In this document: one piece after another, positions 9,708 through 20,836 of the stretch | Position numbering within the stretch: the first letter of the stretch is position 1 | Layout of the letters: every line of letters starts with the position of its first letter | Source: Rikenellaceae bacterium | Lineage (GTDB): Bacteria > Bacteroidota > Bacteroidia > Bacteroidales > Rikenellaceae | Reading direction: 5' to 3' | DNA length: 42,582 bases | Assembly: GCA_017415005.1 (NCBI GenBank) | Contig: JAFQJK010000008.1 | Span: 1-42,582, forward strand | Made by a program: the position numbers and the translations under genes | Notes under the pieces: model-generated | Seen by the model: only the letters and a program-made list of their open reading frames with translations | Told to the model about the DNA's origin: nothing | Databases searched by the model: none

Positions 9708-9942
9708 CGGTCAATAAGCGGTTTATCATCAGTAAGCAGTAGCCGGCCACGCGGGCCGAAAGACAAGATAGCGATTCTACGCTTCCGAAGCAAATCACCC
9801 CGCCCGCTCTCCTCCCGGCGTACCCATACCCGCAGCCTGCCGTCTCTCCGCCACGCATACGCCTCTCCGCCCGGAACATCCTCCTTTCCGGGACCGGCCG
9901 CACCACCGCGCCATGCGTCCCAGCCCCTGCAGGCCAAAAAAA

Positions 9943-9969
9943 GAGCGCCGTCCCTTCGGAACGGCGCTC
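9943..9969 (-). terminator. Intrinsic terminator of typA
   Basis: A 9-bp perfect stem (9943-9951 with 9961-9969) lies 24 bases past the typA stop. On the minus strand it is followed by seven T residues (complement of 9936-9942), the classical intrinsic terminator arrangement. Confidence 0.85.
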
Positions 9970-9993
9970 CCACATCTCATTGCCAGCCCTCCG

Positions 9994-11793
<1,800 letters not shown>

Positions 11794-11815
11794 CTTTTCG
11801 TCTTCTTTTAGGGCA

Positions 11816-11823
11816 CAAAGGTA
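11816..11823 (-). promoter_or_regulatory. Promoter -7 element for typA
   Basis: On the minus strand this reads TACCTTTG, an exact TAnnTTTG match, 22 bases upstream of the chosen typA start. Its position supports ATG 11793 over the upstream ATG at 11826. Confidence 0.6.
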
Positions 11824-11845
11824 CAAAACAATGCGGGAAATCCGC

Positions 11846-11853
11846 TATATTTG
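11846..11853 (+). promoter_or_regulatory. Promoter -7 element for aroB
   Basis: TATATTTG matches TAnnTTTG. It lies 22 bases from the typA promoter on the opposite strand, so the two divergent promoters are nearly back to back. The aroB start is 64 bases downstream. Confidence 0.55.
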
Positions 11854-11917
11854 TCCGATTTATTCATGCGGACCGGGCCCGCCCGCCACCGCAGCGAACC
11901 TCTCCGGAAACCCGACT

Positions 11918-12949
11918 ATGAAAGATATCATCGAAGTCCGCCGCACGGACGGCACCTTTTCGACCGTTGCCATCGGCAACGTACTCGCCGACCTGCCCGC
12001 GCTGCTGCCCGACCGGCGCGTGATCGTGATCACCGACGCCAACGTGCACCGACGCTACCCCGACCTGGTCAACCGCTACGAGCACATCCTCGTCGGCATG
12101 GGCGAAACGAACAAGACGCTGATCACCGTCGGGAACGTATACAGCGAGCTGCTCGCGCGCGGGGTCGACCGCAAATGCTTCATCCTCGGTATCGGGGGCG
12201 GTATCGTGACCGATATCGCGGGCTTCGTCGCCTCGACCTACATGCGGGGGCTTCGGTTCGGCTTCATCGCCTCGACGCTGCTCGCCCAGGTCGATGCGAG
12301 CGTGGGCGGCAAGAACGGGGTCAACGTCGACGGCTACAAGAACATGGCCGGCACGTTCAACCAGCCCGACTTCGTACTCTGCGACACCTCGATGCTCCGG
12401 ACCCTTCCCGAGCGCGAGTTCCGCGCCGGACTGGCCGAGATCATCAAGTCGGGCCTGATCGCCGACCGGGAGCTGTTCGAGCTCTTCGAGCGGCACACGA
12501 TCGACGAGCTGCGCGACGATCCGGCCCTGCTGCGGCGCATCATCACGGGGGCCGTGCGCGTCAAGGCGCGCATCGTCGAGGCCGACGAGCGCGAGACCGG
12601 CGAGCGCAAGAAGCTCAACCTCGGCCACACGTTCGCGCACGCCGTCGAAAAGACGAGCCGCGAGTTCCTGCACGGCGAAGCTGTGGCCATCGGGCTGGCG
12701 ATGATCGCCGACCTTTCGGTCCGCGAAGGCACGCTCACCGAAGACGACGCCCGAAGGATCAAGGAGGCGCTGACCCGCATGGGGTTGCCGCTCGCCTCCG
12801 GCGTCGAGTACCGCAAACTGGTACGCGCTCTCGAAATGGACAAGAAGAAGGACGCCTCGCAGGTAAGCCTGATCCTGATGAACGGCATCGGCGACTGCCT
12901 GATCCGCCCCAAGAGCTTCGAAGAGATCGGCGCGGCCGATATGGACTAA
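11918..12949 (+). CDS. aroB: 3-dehydroquinate synthase
   Basis: AroB converts DAHP to 3-dehydroquinate, the second step of the shikimate pathway, using NAD+ and a divalent metal. I chose ATG 11918 (MKDIIEVRR), giving 343 residues, because the open frame upstream overlaps the promoter and typA. The NAD-binding region GIGGGIVTDIAGFVASTYMRG is clear, as is the substrate-binding DASVGGKNGVN. The metal ligands can be placed at Glu in FRAGLAEIIKSG, His in LGHTFAHAVE and His in LHGEAVAIG. The C-terminal motif MDKKKD is also conserved. It is a single-gene unit ending at the hairpin at 12980. Confidence 0.95.
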   Translation: MKDIIEVRRTDGTFSTVAIGNVLADLPALLPDRRVIVITDANVHRRYPDLVNRYEHILVGMGETNKTLITVGNVYSELLARGVDRKCFILGIGGGIVTDIAGFVASTYMRGLRFGFIASTLLAQVDASVGGKNGVNVDGYKNMAGTFNQPDFVLCDTSMLRTLPEREFRAGLAEIIKSGLIADRELFELFERHTIDELRDDPALLRRIITGAVRVKARIVEADERETGERKKLNLGHTFAHAVEKTSREFLHGEAVAIGLAMIADLSVREGTLTEDDARRIKEALTRMGLPLASGVEYRKLVRALEMDKKKDASQVSLILMNGIGDCLIRPKSFEEIGAADMD

Positions 12950-12979
12950 CGCAACAAAGCCACCGGCCGGACCGTCATA

Positions 12980-13015
12980 GAAGAACCCCTTGCCGTTGTC
13001 GGCAAGGGGTTCTTC
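12980..13015. terminator. Bidirectional terminator hairpin after aroB
   Basis: A perfect 16-bp inverted repeat (12980-12995 with 13000-13015) closes on a 4-base loop, 30 bases past the aroB stop. The convergent antiporter gene ends at 13142. Confidence 0.75.
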
Positions 13016-13141
13016 GTCCATAGCGCAACCCGCACCATGCATCTGCGGTATCCCGGATCGGGCACCCGAAGGACGCCGCAGATACAGACCGGCAGGCCAT
13101 ACCTCATCGCCCGCCATCGCCGGTCGCGGCAAACCCGGCCG

Positions 13142-14635
13142 TCAGGCCGGCTGGGCGCCCTCCTCATCGGGCCGCTTCTCAAGCCCCAACCGACGGTATA
13201 CCTCCGTCAGGCACTTCTCGTCCTCGGAGAAGATCAGCAGCTCGTCGTGGTCTTCGAGCTTGGTCGAGCCGTTGGGCGTAATGTAGTGCGGTCCCCGTTT
13301 GATCATCGCGATCAGCGCCGTCTTCGGGAGACCCAGATCGACGATCTTCTGTCCGCAGGCCCAACATCCTTCGGGCAGCGTGATCTCGGCCGACTCGGAC
13401 TTGACGCTGTCGCCCAGGTCGACGTTCATCACCATGTTCTTGCGCTCGGGCGCCGCCACACCGAGCCAGCGCGCCACCACGGGCAGCGTCGTCCCCTGGA
13501 TGATCACCGACGAGAGCGAGATGAAAAAGACGATATTGAAGATCATATTGGCCTTGTCGACCCCCGCGATCAGCGGATAGGTGGCGAACACGATCGGCAC
13601 GGCACCCCGCAGGCCCACCCACGAGATGAACCACTTGCTCTTGGAGCGCACCTTAAAGAACACCAGGCAGAGCCACACGGCGATCGGACGCGCGACAACG
13701 ATCATAAAGGCCGAGACGAGCAGCCCGATGCCGATCACCGGCACGATCTGGCTCGGGAAGACCAGCAGCCCCAGCGTCAGGAAGAGCACGATCTGCATGA
13801 GCCACGCAAAGCCGTCGAACGCCTGGATGATCGATTTCTTATGGATGATATCCTGGTTGCCCAGATAGAGCGCCGACAGATAGACGGCCAGGAAGCCGTT
13901 GCCACCGATAAAATCGGTGAACGAGAAGGTGAAGAACATGATCGCCACCACCAGTACGGTATACAGGCCCGCATAATCCATCCTGAGGCGGTTGATGGCG
14001 ACCTTGCCGAGGAACCCGCAGACGAATCCCATCACGGCGCCGATCGATATCTGCGTGAGCAGCAGCCAGACGATGCCCCACCCGTTCGATCCGCCGTTCT
14101 GCACCAGCTGGATACAGGCGATCGTCAGCACGTAAGCCATCGGATCGTTACTTCCGCTCTCGAGCTCGAGCGTCGGTTTGAGGTTGTATTTGAGCGCCGT
14201 ATTCTTGGAACGGAGGATCGAGAAGACGGCGGCCGAGTCGGTCGACGACACGATCGAGCCCAGCAGCAACCCCTCGAAAAGCGAGAAGCCCGGGACCACC
14301 TGCCAGACAAAAAGGCCGACCGTGATCGCCGTAATGAACACACCGATCGTCGAAAGGACGATACCCTGCCCGAGGACCGGCTTGATCTCCTTCCAGCGCG
14401 TATCGAGACCACCCGAGAACAGGATGAAGTTGAGCGCGACGATACCGATGAACTGGGCTGCCTGAGGACTGTCGAAAGGGATCTTGCCGATACCGTCCGA
14501 TCCGGCCAGCATGCCCGTGGCGAGGAAAAAGACCAGCGTGGGAACTCCGAAGCGGTAAGAGGTCTTGCCGGCCATCACACTGACGAAAAGCAGAACGGAC
14601 CCTATCAATAAGAAATTCTCTGTCGTCAACCCCAT
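13142..14635 (-). CDS. CPA1-family potassium/proton antiporter with C-terminal TrkA-C domain
   Basis: This 497-residue inner-membrane protein resembles the NhaP2/CvrA group of K+(Na+)/H+ antiporters. About 12-13 transmembrane segments fill residues 1-395. The transport core includes GGLDTRWKEIKPV, GSIVSSTDSAAVFSIL and LELESGSNDPMAYVL, where the paired Asp and Ser/Asn-Asp motifs are typical of CPA1 exchangers. The cytoplasmic tail (about 410-490) looks like a TrkA-C/RCK_C domain (GCWACGQKIVDLGLPKTALIAMIKRG), which would bind a regulatory ligand. It lies 77 bases downstream of the Feo Cys-rich gene on the same strand. A 6-bp stem at 14692-14708 lies in that gap, so cotranscription with feoAB is uncertain. 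Ion specificity is inferred. Confidence 0.88.
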   Translation of the reverse strand: MGLTTENFLLIGSVLLFVSVMAGKTSYRFGVPTLVFFLATGMLAGSDGIGKIPFDSPQAAQFIGIVALNFILFSGGLDTRWKEIKPVLGQGIVLSTIGVFITAITVGLFVWQVVPGFSLFEGLLLGSIVSSTDSAAVFSILRSKNTALKYNLKPTLELESGSNDPMAYVLTIACIQLVQNGGSNGWGIVWLLLTQISIGAVMGFVCGFLGKVAINRLRMDYAGLYTVLVVAIMFFTFSFTDFIGGNGFLAVYLSALYLGNQDIIHKKSIIQAFDGFAWLMQIVLFLTLGLLVFPSQIVPVIGIGLLVSAFMIVVARPIAVWLCLVFFKVRSKSKWFISWVGLRGAVPIVFATYPLIAGVDKANMIFNIVFFISLSSVIIQGTTLPVVARWLGVAAPERKNMVMNVDLGDSVKSESAEITLPEGCWACGQKIVDLGLPKTALIAMIKRGPHYITPNGSTKLEDHDELLIFSEDEKCLTEVYRRLGLEKRPDEEGAQPA

Positions 14636-14712
14636 ATATCTATCCTGTTTAAATCATTATCATCCTAACAGAGGACCCATTCCCTTTCCACGCGGCCCCA
14701 AAGGCCGCCCGT

Positions 14713-14910
14713 TCAGCAACAGGGCCGGTCATGACGGCCGCGACCGTCCCCTGCGCGGCGTTGCGGATCATCACACGCATCGTGGCAACCGCATCCTCCG
14801 CAATCGCCACAGGAACAACCGCCCTTACGGCCGAGCAGCCGCCGCAGCAACGCCCACACGGCCAGCAGCAGGCACACGGCCACGATCGCTATTGTGAGTA
14901 TATCCTGCAC
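14713..14910 (-). CDS. FeoB-associated Cys-rich membrane protein
   Basis: This 65-residue protein has one N-terminal membrane segment (about residues 4-22, ILTIAIVAVCLLLAVWALL), a basic turn (RRLLGRKGG) and a cytoplasmic Cys cluster, CSCGDCGGCGCHDAC, ending in a terminal CC. There are nine Cys in all. Such proteins are regularly encoded next to feoB in Bacteroidetes and Firmicutes and are thought to bind Fe(II) or an Fe-S centre and to help or regulate the transporter; that role is inference. The start lies 15 bases after the feoAB stop, consistent with one mRNA and translational coupling. The small size makes it easy to miss, but composition and context make it real. Confidence 0.85.
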   Translation of the reverse strand: MQDILTIAIVAVCLLLAVWALLRRLLGRKGGCSCGDCGGCGCHDACDDPQRRAGDGRGRHDRPCC

Positions 14911-14925
14911 GCTCCCTCCTGAATT

Positions 14926-17394
14926 TTATATGCCGACCAGCAAACTGCCGATCTGGTAAACCGCACACGTCAATAACCATGCTAAAGCGGTCGTATAGAC
15001 CATCACAAAAACGGCCCACCTCGCGCCGGCCTCGCGCCGGATCGCCGCGATCACGGCGATACAGGGAAAATAGATCAGGATGAACAGCATCATCCCGAAA
15101 GCGACGAGCGGCGTAAAGACCGGCTCGCCCTGGCGCGGCCCGTACGTATAGGTCTGGCGCCGAAGCGCATCGGCGAGCGACGCATCGTCATCCGACTGGC
15201 TCAGCACGGCCATCGTACTGACGACGACCTCCTTGGCCGCAAGGCCTGTCACGAGGCTCACGCCGATCTGCCAGTCGAAGCCCAGCGGACGGATGACCGG
15301 CTCGATCCAATGACCCAGCCGTCCAATATACGATTTTTCCTGATGCTCTGCAACCTGGGCGCGGTTAATTTTCTCGATCAGGTCCGTTTTTTCGCCCTCC
15401 GGGACAGCCGATCGCGCCACCTCGGCGCGCATCGCCTCGTAATCGCGGCCGTACCCGACATGGCGCGGGTAGTGACCCAGCGCCCAGATCAGCACGGATG
15501 CCAGCAGGATCACGGTACCCATCTTGCGCAGGTACTGCACGCCCTTGCTCCACATATGGCGCGTCACGCTGCGCAGCGTCGGCACCCGGTAAGGCGGCAG
15601 CTCCATCACGAACGGCGCCTCGGTCCCCCGGAAAAAGAGCCGCTTGAACAGGATCGACGAGAGGATCGCTACCAGGATGCCGATCAGGTAGATCGAGAAA
15701 AGCACGAGCCCCTGCCGGGCCGGGAAGAACGCCGAGATCAGCAGCACATAGACCGGCAGCCGCGCGCTGCACGACATGAACGGAACGATCAGCATCGTGA
15801 GCAGCCGGTCCTTGCGGCTCTCGAGCGTGCGGGTGGCCATGATGGCCGGCACGTTGCACCCGAAACCCATCAGCAGCGGGATGAACGACTTGCCGTGCAG
15901 GCCGATCTTGTGCATCAGCCGGTCCATGATGAACGCCGCGCGGGCCATGTAGCCCGTATCCTCCATCAGCGATATGAAGAAGAAGAGCAACAGGATGTTG
16001 GGCAGGAAAACGATCACCCCGCCCACGCCCTGAATGATCCCGCCGGTGAGCAGGTCGCGCAGCGAGCCCTCGGGCATGACCGAGGCGACAGCCCCGTCGA
16101 GCCAGGCGACAGCCGCCTCGATCCACTCGGCCGGATAGGCGCCCAGCGTAAAGGTCGCCTGAAAAACGAGGTACATCAACAGGAAAAAGACCGGAAGGCC
16201 CAGCCAGCGGTGCGTCATCACATTGTCAATGCGCACCGTGCGGCGGTGCCTGTCTGGATCGCCCCCGCGCAACGTCTCGCCGAGCGCCCCGGCGATGAAC
16301 CCATAGCGCGCATCGGCGATCACCGTCTCGGTCGGCTCGCCATATGCCTTCTCGATGCGTGCCGCCTCGCGGGCCACGATCGTCTGGATGATCTCGAAAT
16401 TGGCACACGACTGGAGCAGATGCAGCGTATCGGCATCGCCTTCAAGCAGTTTGATGGCCAGATAGCGCGACGAGCAGCGGGCCACCACGTCGCCGTTCTT
16501 CCATATCTCGTCCTGCAGCAGTCGGATGCCCGGCTCAATGTCGGCGCCGTAATTGATATGGATATGACGCACGATCGGCTCGTTGTCCTCGAACACATCG
16601 ATCACCTTCGTGAACAGCTCGCCGACCCCCTTGCCCCGCGAGGCCACCGTCGGCACGATCGGAATGCCGATCATCCGCCCCAGCGCCTCATAGTCGAGCG
16701 TGGCGCCCGTCTGCTCCAGCTCGTCGTATATATTGAGCGCGATCACCACCTTGAGGTCCATATCGATCAGCTGCGTGGTGAGGTAAAGGTTGCGCTCGAG
16801 GTTCGACGCGTCGACCACGTTGATCACCACGTCGGGCATCTGGTTCAGGATGTGGCTCCGCACGTAGAGCTCCTCGGGCGTGTACTCGGTCACCGAATAG
16901 GTGCCCGGCAGGTCGGAAAGGCGGAACGTATAGCCCTGACGCCGCACCTCGGCGCACTTGGCATCGACCGTCACGCCGCTGTAGTTGCCCACATGCTCAT
17001 GGACGCCCGCCGCAATATTGAAGAGCGAGGTCTTGCCCGAGTTGGGATTACCCACGAGCGCCACGTTGATCACGTGCGAAGCCTCGTGCAGGAAGCGGTT
17101 GGCCGACTCGTCGTGGAAAGTGGGGAATGCCGAGCGGGGCGCTACGATCGGACCCGCATCGCCCCCCTGCGTCACCTCGATCAGCTCTGCCTCGCTGCGC
17201 CTGAGGGCGATGCGGTAGCCCATGACCTCGTACTCGACCGGGTCCATGAGCGGGGCGTTCTTAATGACACGCACCTCCTTGCCCCGGATAAAGCCCATCT
17301 CGGTGATCCGCTTGCGGAAAGAGCCATGACCGTATACTTTGGTTATGACGCCCGATTCGGAGCTCCCCAGTTCTGAAAGTCTTCGTTGCTGCAT
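14926..17394 (-). CDS. feoB: FeoA-FeoB fusion, ferrous iron transporter
   Basis: This is the Fe(II) uptake protein of the inner membrane with its FeoA partner fused at the N-terminus. Residues 1-75 are an SH3-like FeoA domain (MGFIRGKEVRVIKNAPLMDPVEYEVMGYRIALR). The G protein domain follows with G1 GNPNSGKT at 115-122, then DLPGTYS and an NIYDEL element in place of NxxD. The helical GDI-like domain leads into about eight membrane segments with two Gate regions (for example GFGCNVPAIMATRTLES and TGLAAKEVVVSTMAVL). I chose ATG 17394 (822 residues); a GTG five codons upstream is also possible. It heads an operon with the Cys-rich protein. No Fur-type box was identified. Confidence 0.94.
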   Translation of the reverse strand: MQQRRLSELGSSESGVITKVYGHGSFRKRITEMGFIRGKEVRVIKNAPLMDPVEYEVMGYRIALRRSEAELIEVTQGGDAGPIVAPRSAFPTFHDESANRFLHEASHVINVALVGNPNSGKTSLFNIAAGVHEHVGNYSGVTVDAKCAEVRRQGYTFRLSDLPGTYSVTEYTPEELYVRSHILNQMPDVVINVVDASNLERNLYLTTQLIDMDLKVVIALNIYDELEQTGATLDYEALGRMIGIPIVPTVASRGKGVGELFTKVIDVFEDNEPIVRHIHINYGADIEPGIRLLQDEIWKNGDVVARCSSRYLAIKLLEGDADTLHLLQSCANFEIIQTIVAREAARIEKAYGEPTETVIADARYGFIAGALGETLRGGDPDRHRRTVRIDNVMTHRWLGLPVFFLLMYLVFQATFTLGAYPAEWIEAAVAWLDGAVASVMPEGSLRDLLTGGIIQGVGGVIVFLPNILLLFFFISLMEDTGYMARAAFIMDRLMHKIGLHGKSFIPLLMGFGCNVPAIMATRTLESRKDRLLTMLIVPFMSCSARLPVYVLLISAFFPARQGLVLFSIYLIGILVAILSSILFKRLFFRGTEAPFVMELPPYRVPTLRSVTRHMWSKGVQYLRKMGTVILLASVLIWALGHYPRHVGYGRDYEAMRAEVARSAVPEGEKTDLIEKINRAQVAEHQEKSYIGRLGHWIEPVIRPLGFDWQIGVSLVTGLAAKEVVVSTMAVLSQSDDDASLADALRRQTYTYGPRQGEPVFTPLVAFGMMLFILIYFPCIAVIAAIRREAGARWAVFVMVYTTALAWLLTCAVYQIGSLLVGI

Positions 17395-17442
17395 ATTGTT
17401 CGGCCGCACGCGGGTTCGTTGTCAGGCCGCGCGCCACGGCCA

Positions 17443-17450
17443 CAAAGATA
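17443..17450 (-). promoter_or_regulatory. Promoter -7 element for feoAB
   Basis: The minus strand reads TATCTTTG, an exact TAnnTTTG match, 48 bases upstream of the chosen feoAB start. Confidence 0.6.
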
Positions 17451-17594
17451 GTAAATGTCGCCGAAAACAGGGAACGCCGCGCCCCTCATATCGACAGCGC
17501 GGGCAAGAATACCTACGATCAGGTATCGGGACCGGCCTCTCCGACCGGCCGGAAAGCTTTAGCGGAGAGACGCTTGGATTTCCGTTTTTTTTGC

Positions 17595-17602
17595 TATCTT
17601 TG
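17595..17602 (+). promoter_or_regulatory. Promoter for the GH116 gene
   Basis: TATCTTTG is an exact TAnnTTTG match, preceded by a T-run. A TTGG at 17574-17577 lies at about the right distance for the -33 box. The leader to the start codon is about 70 bases. Confidence 0.65.
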
Positions 17603-17675
17603 GAATATCCTGCCCATCCGCACACACGAAGGGCAATCCGAATTTCCAACCAGACCTCACCCTAAACGCTACCGC

Positions 17676-20600
17676 ATGAAAACTTCTCTAATTGCCTGGG
17701 CGGCCGTATCGCTGCTGAGCGTAAGCGCATCGTCGGCCCAGACCTCGCCCGATCATTTCGTGTCGAAGGACAAAGGGGACATCGCCGCCTTCATCGGCGA
17801 CAAAAGCCGGCGCGGAGACCGGAAGGTCTACAGGGGAGAGGAACTCGTCACGATCGGCATGCCGTGCGGCGGCATCGCCGCAGGCCAGCTCTATGTGCGC
17901 GGCGACGGCACGCTGGCCAACTGGTGGATCGCCAACAACGCCTACAACACGGGCTACGGCATCGACCACCTGCTCAACTTCGACACGCCGCTCGGGCCGT
18001 GGCACGTCTGCTACCAGACGTTCGAACCGCTCAGCTACATCGACCAGGGCTTCAGCATCACCGTAAAGGACGGCGACGGCAGGTCCGTCACCCGAGAACT
18101 CAGCAAGAAGGATTTCGACGACATCTCGTTCGTCGGAGAGTATCCGATCGCATATGTCGCCTACCGCTCCAAGGAGAACAACCTTCCGGTGAGCGTCAGC
18201 TCGACCGTCTACTCGCCCTTCATTCCGCTCAACGCACGCGAGTCGGCCACCCCGGCGACCATCCTGAAATACACGGTCACGAACGACTCGGACCAGGCGG
18301 TCGAGGCCGACCTGACGGGCTGGATGCAGAACCTCGTGCTGATCGACATGGGCAGGACGGCCGAAGGCACGCTGCGCAACACGGTGACAGGCGGCGACGG
18401 CATCACGTCGGTCTACATGGAGCTGCTGCCCGACAAGGTGACGCGCAAGACGGAGCCCTCGACGCGCAAAGCCGTGATGTTCGAAGACTTCGAAGCCGGC
18501 AACTATGCGAACTGGTCCGTCGAGGGCGAGGCCTTCGGCACGCGTCCGGCCGCAGGCGAGCTCTGCAACCAGAACAAGATCGGCGGCGACTACGGCTCGG
18601 GCCTCGCCAACTCGTACATCGACCGCGACCGGCCCAAAGGCAAGCTGACCTCCAGGCCGTTCACCATCAGGCATCCCTTCATCTCGTTCAACATCGCCGG
18701 CGGTCCGCACCCGGGACGCACCTGCATGAACCTCGTGGTCGACGGCATGGTGGTGCTCAGCGCCACGGGCAATGCCAACGAGGACTTCCTGCCCCGCAAC
18801 TGGGACGTTGCGAAATGGAAAGGCAAAAAGGCTTACCTCGAGATCGTCGACGATGCCGACGGCGACTGGGGACACATCAGCGTGGACAACATCGAATTTG
18901 CCGAAACCCCGGTGCAGATGCCGCGCAGGATGATCGACCGCTCGCACGCCTACTTCGGCAACCTGGCCCTCTCGGTCTTCGACCCGCAGGCCACGGCTAC
19001 CGCCGACATGACGCATCAGACCGCCGCTGAGGCCGAAGCCCCGCTGGGCGACAAGCTGAGCGGCGCGCTGACCTCCAGCGTGAAGCTCGCCCCGGGCGAG
19101 ACGAAAGACGTGGTTTTCGTCCTCTCGTGGTACTTCCCCAACCGCCCGCTGAGCTACAAGGGCTCGGAGTGGAACCGGCCGCTGCCTCCCAACAGCCCGG
19201 CCATCGGCAACATGTACTCGAACTGGTACCTCAGCTCGCTCGACGTGGCCGCCCACCTGCACGACAACTACGCGCGCCTCGAACACGCGACGTTCAAGTT
19301 CCACGACACCTACTACAACGAGAGTACGATGCCTTACTGGCTGATCCAGCGCGTGATGATGCCCGTTTCGACCCTCGCCACCGAGACCTGTCAGTGGTGG
19401 GCCAACGACAAATTCTGGGCCTGGGAGGGTGTCGGCTCGTGCGAGGGCACCTGCACCCACGTATGGAACTACGAGCAGGCCATGGCCGCGCTCTTCCCCG
19501 AGCTGGAGATCAACCTGCGCGAGAAGACCGACCTCGGCGTCTCGCTCATGCCCGACGGCGCGATCATGTCGCGCAACGGCGAGCATGGCGTACTGATCGA
19601 CGGCCATGCGGGCGGCATCCTCAAAGCCTACCGCGAGCACCTCATGTCGCGTAACGACTACTTCCTGATGCGCAACTGGGACAAGATCAAACGGGCGCTC
19701 GACTACATCATCCGCGAGGACGGCAACGAGGACGGTCTGATCGTCAAGGTGCAGCCCAACACGTACGACATCGCCTTCTACGGCGCCAACACCTACGTGG
19801 GCGGGCTCTACCTGGCCGCCCTGCGCGCCGGCGAGCAGATGGCCCTGCGCATGAAGGACCAGGACGCCGCCGACCGCTACCGCCGCATCTACGAGGCCGG
19901 CAGCCGCAACACGGTGGACCGGCTGTGGAACGGCGAGTACTTCATCCAGGACGTGGACCACAAGGAATATCCGCTGTTCCAATACGGCGAGGGCTGCCTG
20001 AGCGACCAGCTCTTCGGGCAGACCTGGGCCGACCTGCTGCGCCTGGGCGACCTCTACCCGGCCGACATGATCGACAAAACGCTCAACTCGATCTGGGTAT
20101 ACAACTGGACCAACGACGTGGGCCCGCAGAGCAAGGCGCACCTGCCCGAGCGTTACTATGCCCACGCCGGCGAGCCGGGCCTGTTCATCTGCACCTGGCC
20201 CCACAGCAAGCATCCCGGCGAGAACGGCGTACGCTACCGCGACGAGGTGTGGACCGGCATCGAATACCAGGTAGCCACCAACATGATCACCCGTGGTGAG
20301 ATCGATCGCGGACTGGCCATCGTGAAAGGCGCCCACTCGCGCTACGACGGAGCCAAACACAACCCGTGGAACGAGATCGAGTGCGGCGACCACTATGCCC
20401 GCGCAATGGCCTCGTGGGGCGTACTGCGCGCCCTGGAAGGCTACTGGTACGACGGCCCGGCCGGCGTGATGGGCTTCGCGCCGAAGCTCGCGCCCGATAA
20501 TTTCCGGGGCTTCTTCACCTCGGCCGAAGGCTGGGGCAACATCGCCCAGACCCGCAAGGGAGGGCAGCAGCAGAATACGATCGACGTGAAGCACGGACGC

Positions 20601-20777
20601 CTCGTGCTCAACACCGTGGAGATCACGCTGCCCGACGGCAAAGCGCCGCAGAGCGTAAAGGTCACGGTCGACGGACAGGAGATCCCCTCTTCGTTCAAGG
20701 CCGGCAACCGCGTCGAGGTGTCGTTCGACGAACAGATCGTCGGCGAAGGCGGCAACCTGACCGTAACGGCTATCTGA
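17676..20777 (+). CDS. GH116 glycoside hydrolase with inserted beta-sandwich module, secreted
   Basis: I chose ATG 17676 because it starts a signal peptide (MKTSLIAWAAVSLLSVSASSAQ), giving 1033 residues. The GBA2-like N-terminal domain starts near residue 55 (GEELVTIGMPCGGIAAGQLY). It is interrupted at about 268-413 by a separate module beginning FEDFEAGNYANWSVEGEAFG and ending WGHISVDNIEF, which resembles beta-sandwich modules seen beside GH32 enzymes. The N-terminal domain then resumes, and the (alpha/alpha)6 catalytic domain covers about 500-930. Candidate catalytic residues are Glu590 or Glu600 in SCEGTCTHVWNYEQA and Asp698 in NTYDIAFYGANTYVGG, the usual acid/base context. A C-terminal beta domain completes it. 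GH116 members act on beta-glucosides, beta-xylosides, glucosylceramide or beta-D-arabinofuranosides; which applies here is open. Confidence 0.88.
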   Translation: MKTSLIAWAAVSLLSVSASSAQTSPDHFVSKDKGDIAAFIGDKSRRGDRKVYRGEELVTIGMPCGGIAAGQLYVRGDGTLANWWIANNAYNTGYGIDHLLNFDTPLGPWHVCYQTFEPLSYIDQGFSITVKDGDGRSVTRELSKKDFDDISFVGEYPIAYVAYRSKENNLPVSVSSTVYSPFIPLNARESATPATILKYTVTNDSDQAVEADLTGWMQNLVLIDMGRTAEGTLRNTVTGGDGITSVYMELLPDKVTRKTEPSTRKAVMFEDFEAGNYANWSVEGEAFGTRPAAGELCNQNKIGGDYGSGLANSYIDRDRPKGKLTSRPFTIRHPFISFNIAGGPHPGRTCMNLVVDGMVVLSATGNANEDFLPRNWDVAKWKGKKAYLEIVDDADGDWGHISVDNIEFAETPVQMPRRMIDRSHAYFGNLALSVFDPQATATADMTHQTAAEAEAPLGDKLSGALTSSVKLAPGETKDVVFVLSWYFPNRPLSYKGSEWNRPLPPNSPAIGNMYSNWYLSSLDVAAHLHDNYARLEHATFKFHDTYYNESTMPYWLIQRVMMPVSTLATETCQWWANDKFWAWEGVGSCEGTCTHVWNYEQAMAALFPELEINLREKTDLGVSLMPDGAIMSRNGEHGVLIDGHAGGILKAYREHLMSRNDYFLMRNWDKIKRALDYIIREDGNEDGLIVKVQPNTYDIAFYGANTYVGGLYLAALRAGEQMALRMKDQDAADRYRRIYEAGSRNTVDRLWNGEYFIQDVDHKEYPLFQYGEGCLSDQLFGQTWADLLRLGDLYPADMIDKTLNSIWVYNWTNDVGPQSKAHLPERYYAHAGEPGLFICTWPHSKHPGENGVRYRDEVWTGIEYQVATNMITRGEIDRGLAIVKGAHSRYDGAKHNPWNEIECGDHYARAMASWGVLRALEGYWYDGPAGVMGFAPKLAPDNFRGFFTSAEGWGNIAQTRKGGQQQNTIDVKHGRLVLNTVEITLPDGKAPQSVKVTVDGQEIPSSFKAGNRVEVSFDEQIVGEGGNLTVTAI

Positions 20778-20836
20778 TCCGCCAAGCGGATCGATCACGG
20801 GCACATGCCCGAAGGCCACCCAACATCAATTCAGGA

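Noticed and set aside
13041-13084. An 8-bp inverted repeat (13041-13048 with 13077-13084) beyond the aroB terminator
   Set aside because: The loop of about 28 bases is long and the strong hairpin at 12980 already accounts for termination.
15310-17376. A plus-strand open frame of 688 codons opposite feoAB
   Set aside because: It is entirely antisense to the FeoA-FeoB gene and has a low-complexity, His/Arg-rich product without motifs.
17688-20819. A minus-strand open frame of 1043 codons opposite the GH116 gene
   Set aside because: It mirrors the GH116 coding frame, has no motif or promoter and has a biased Val/Ala/Arg/Gly composition. It is a product of GC-rich codon bias.
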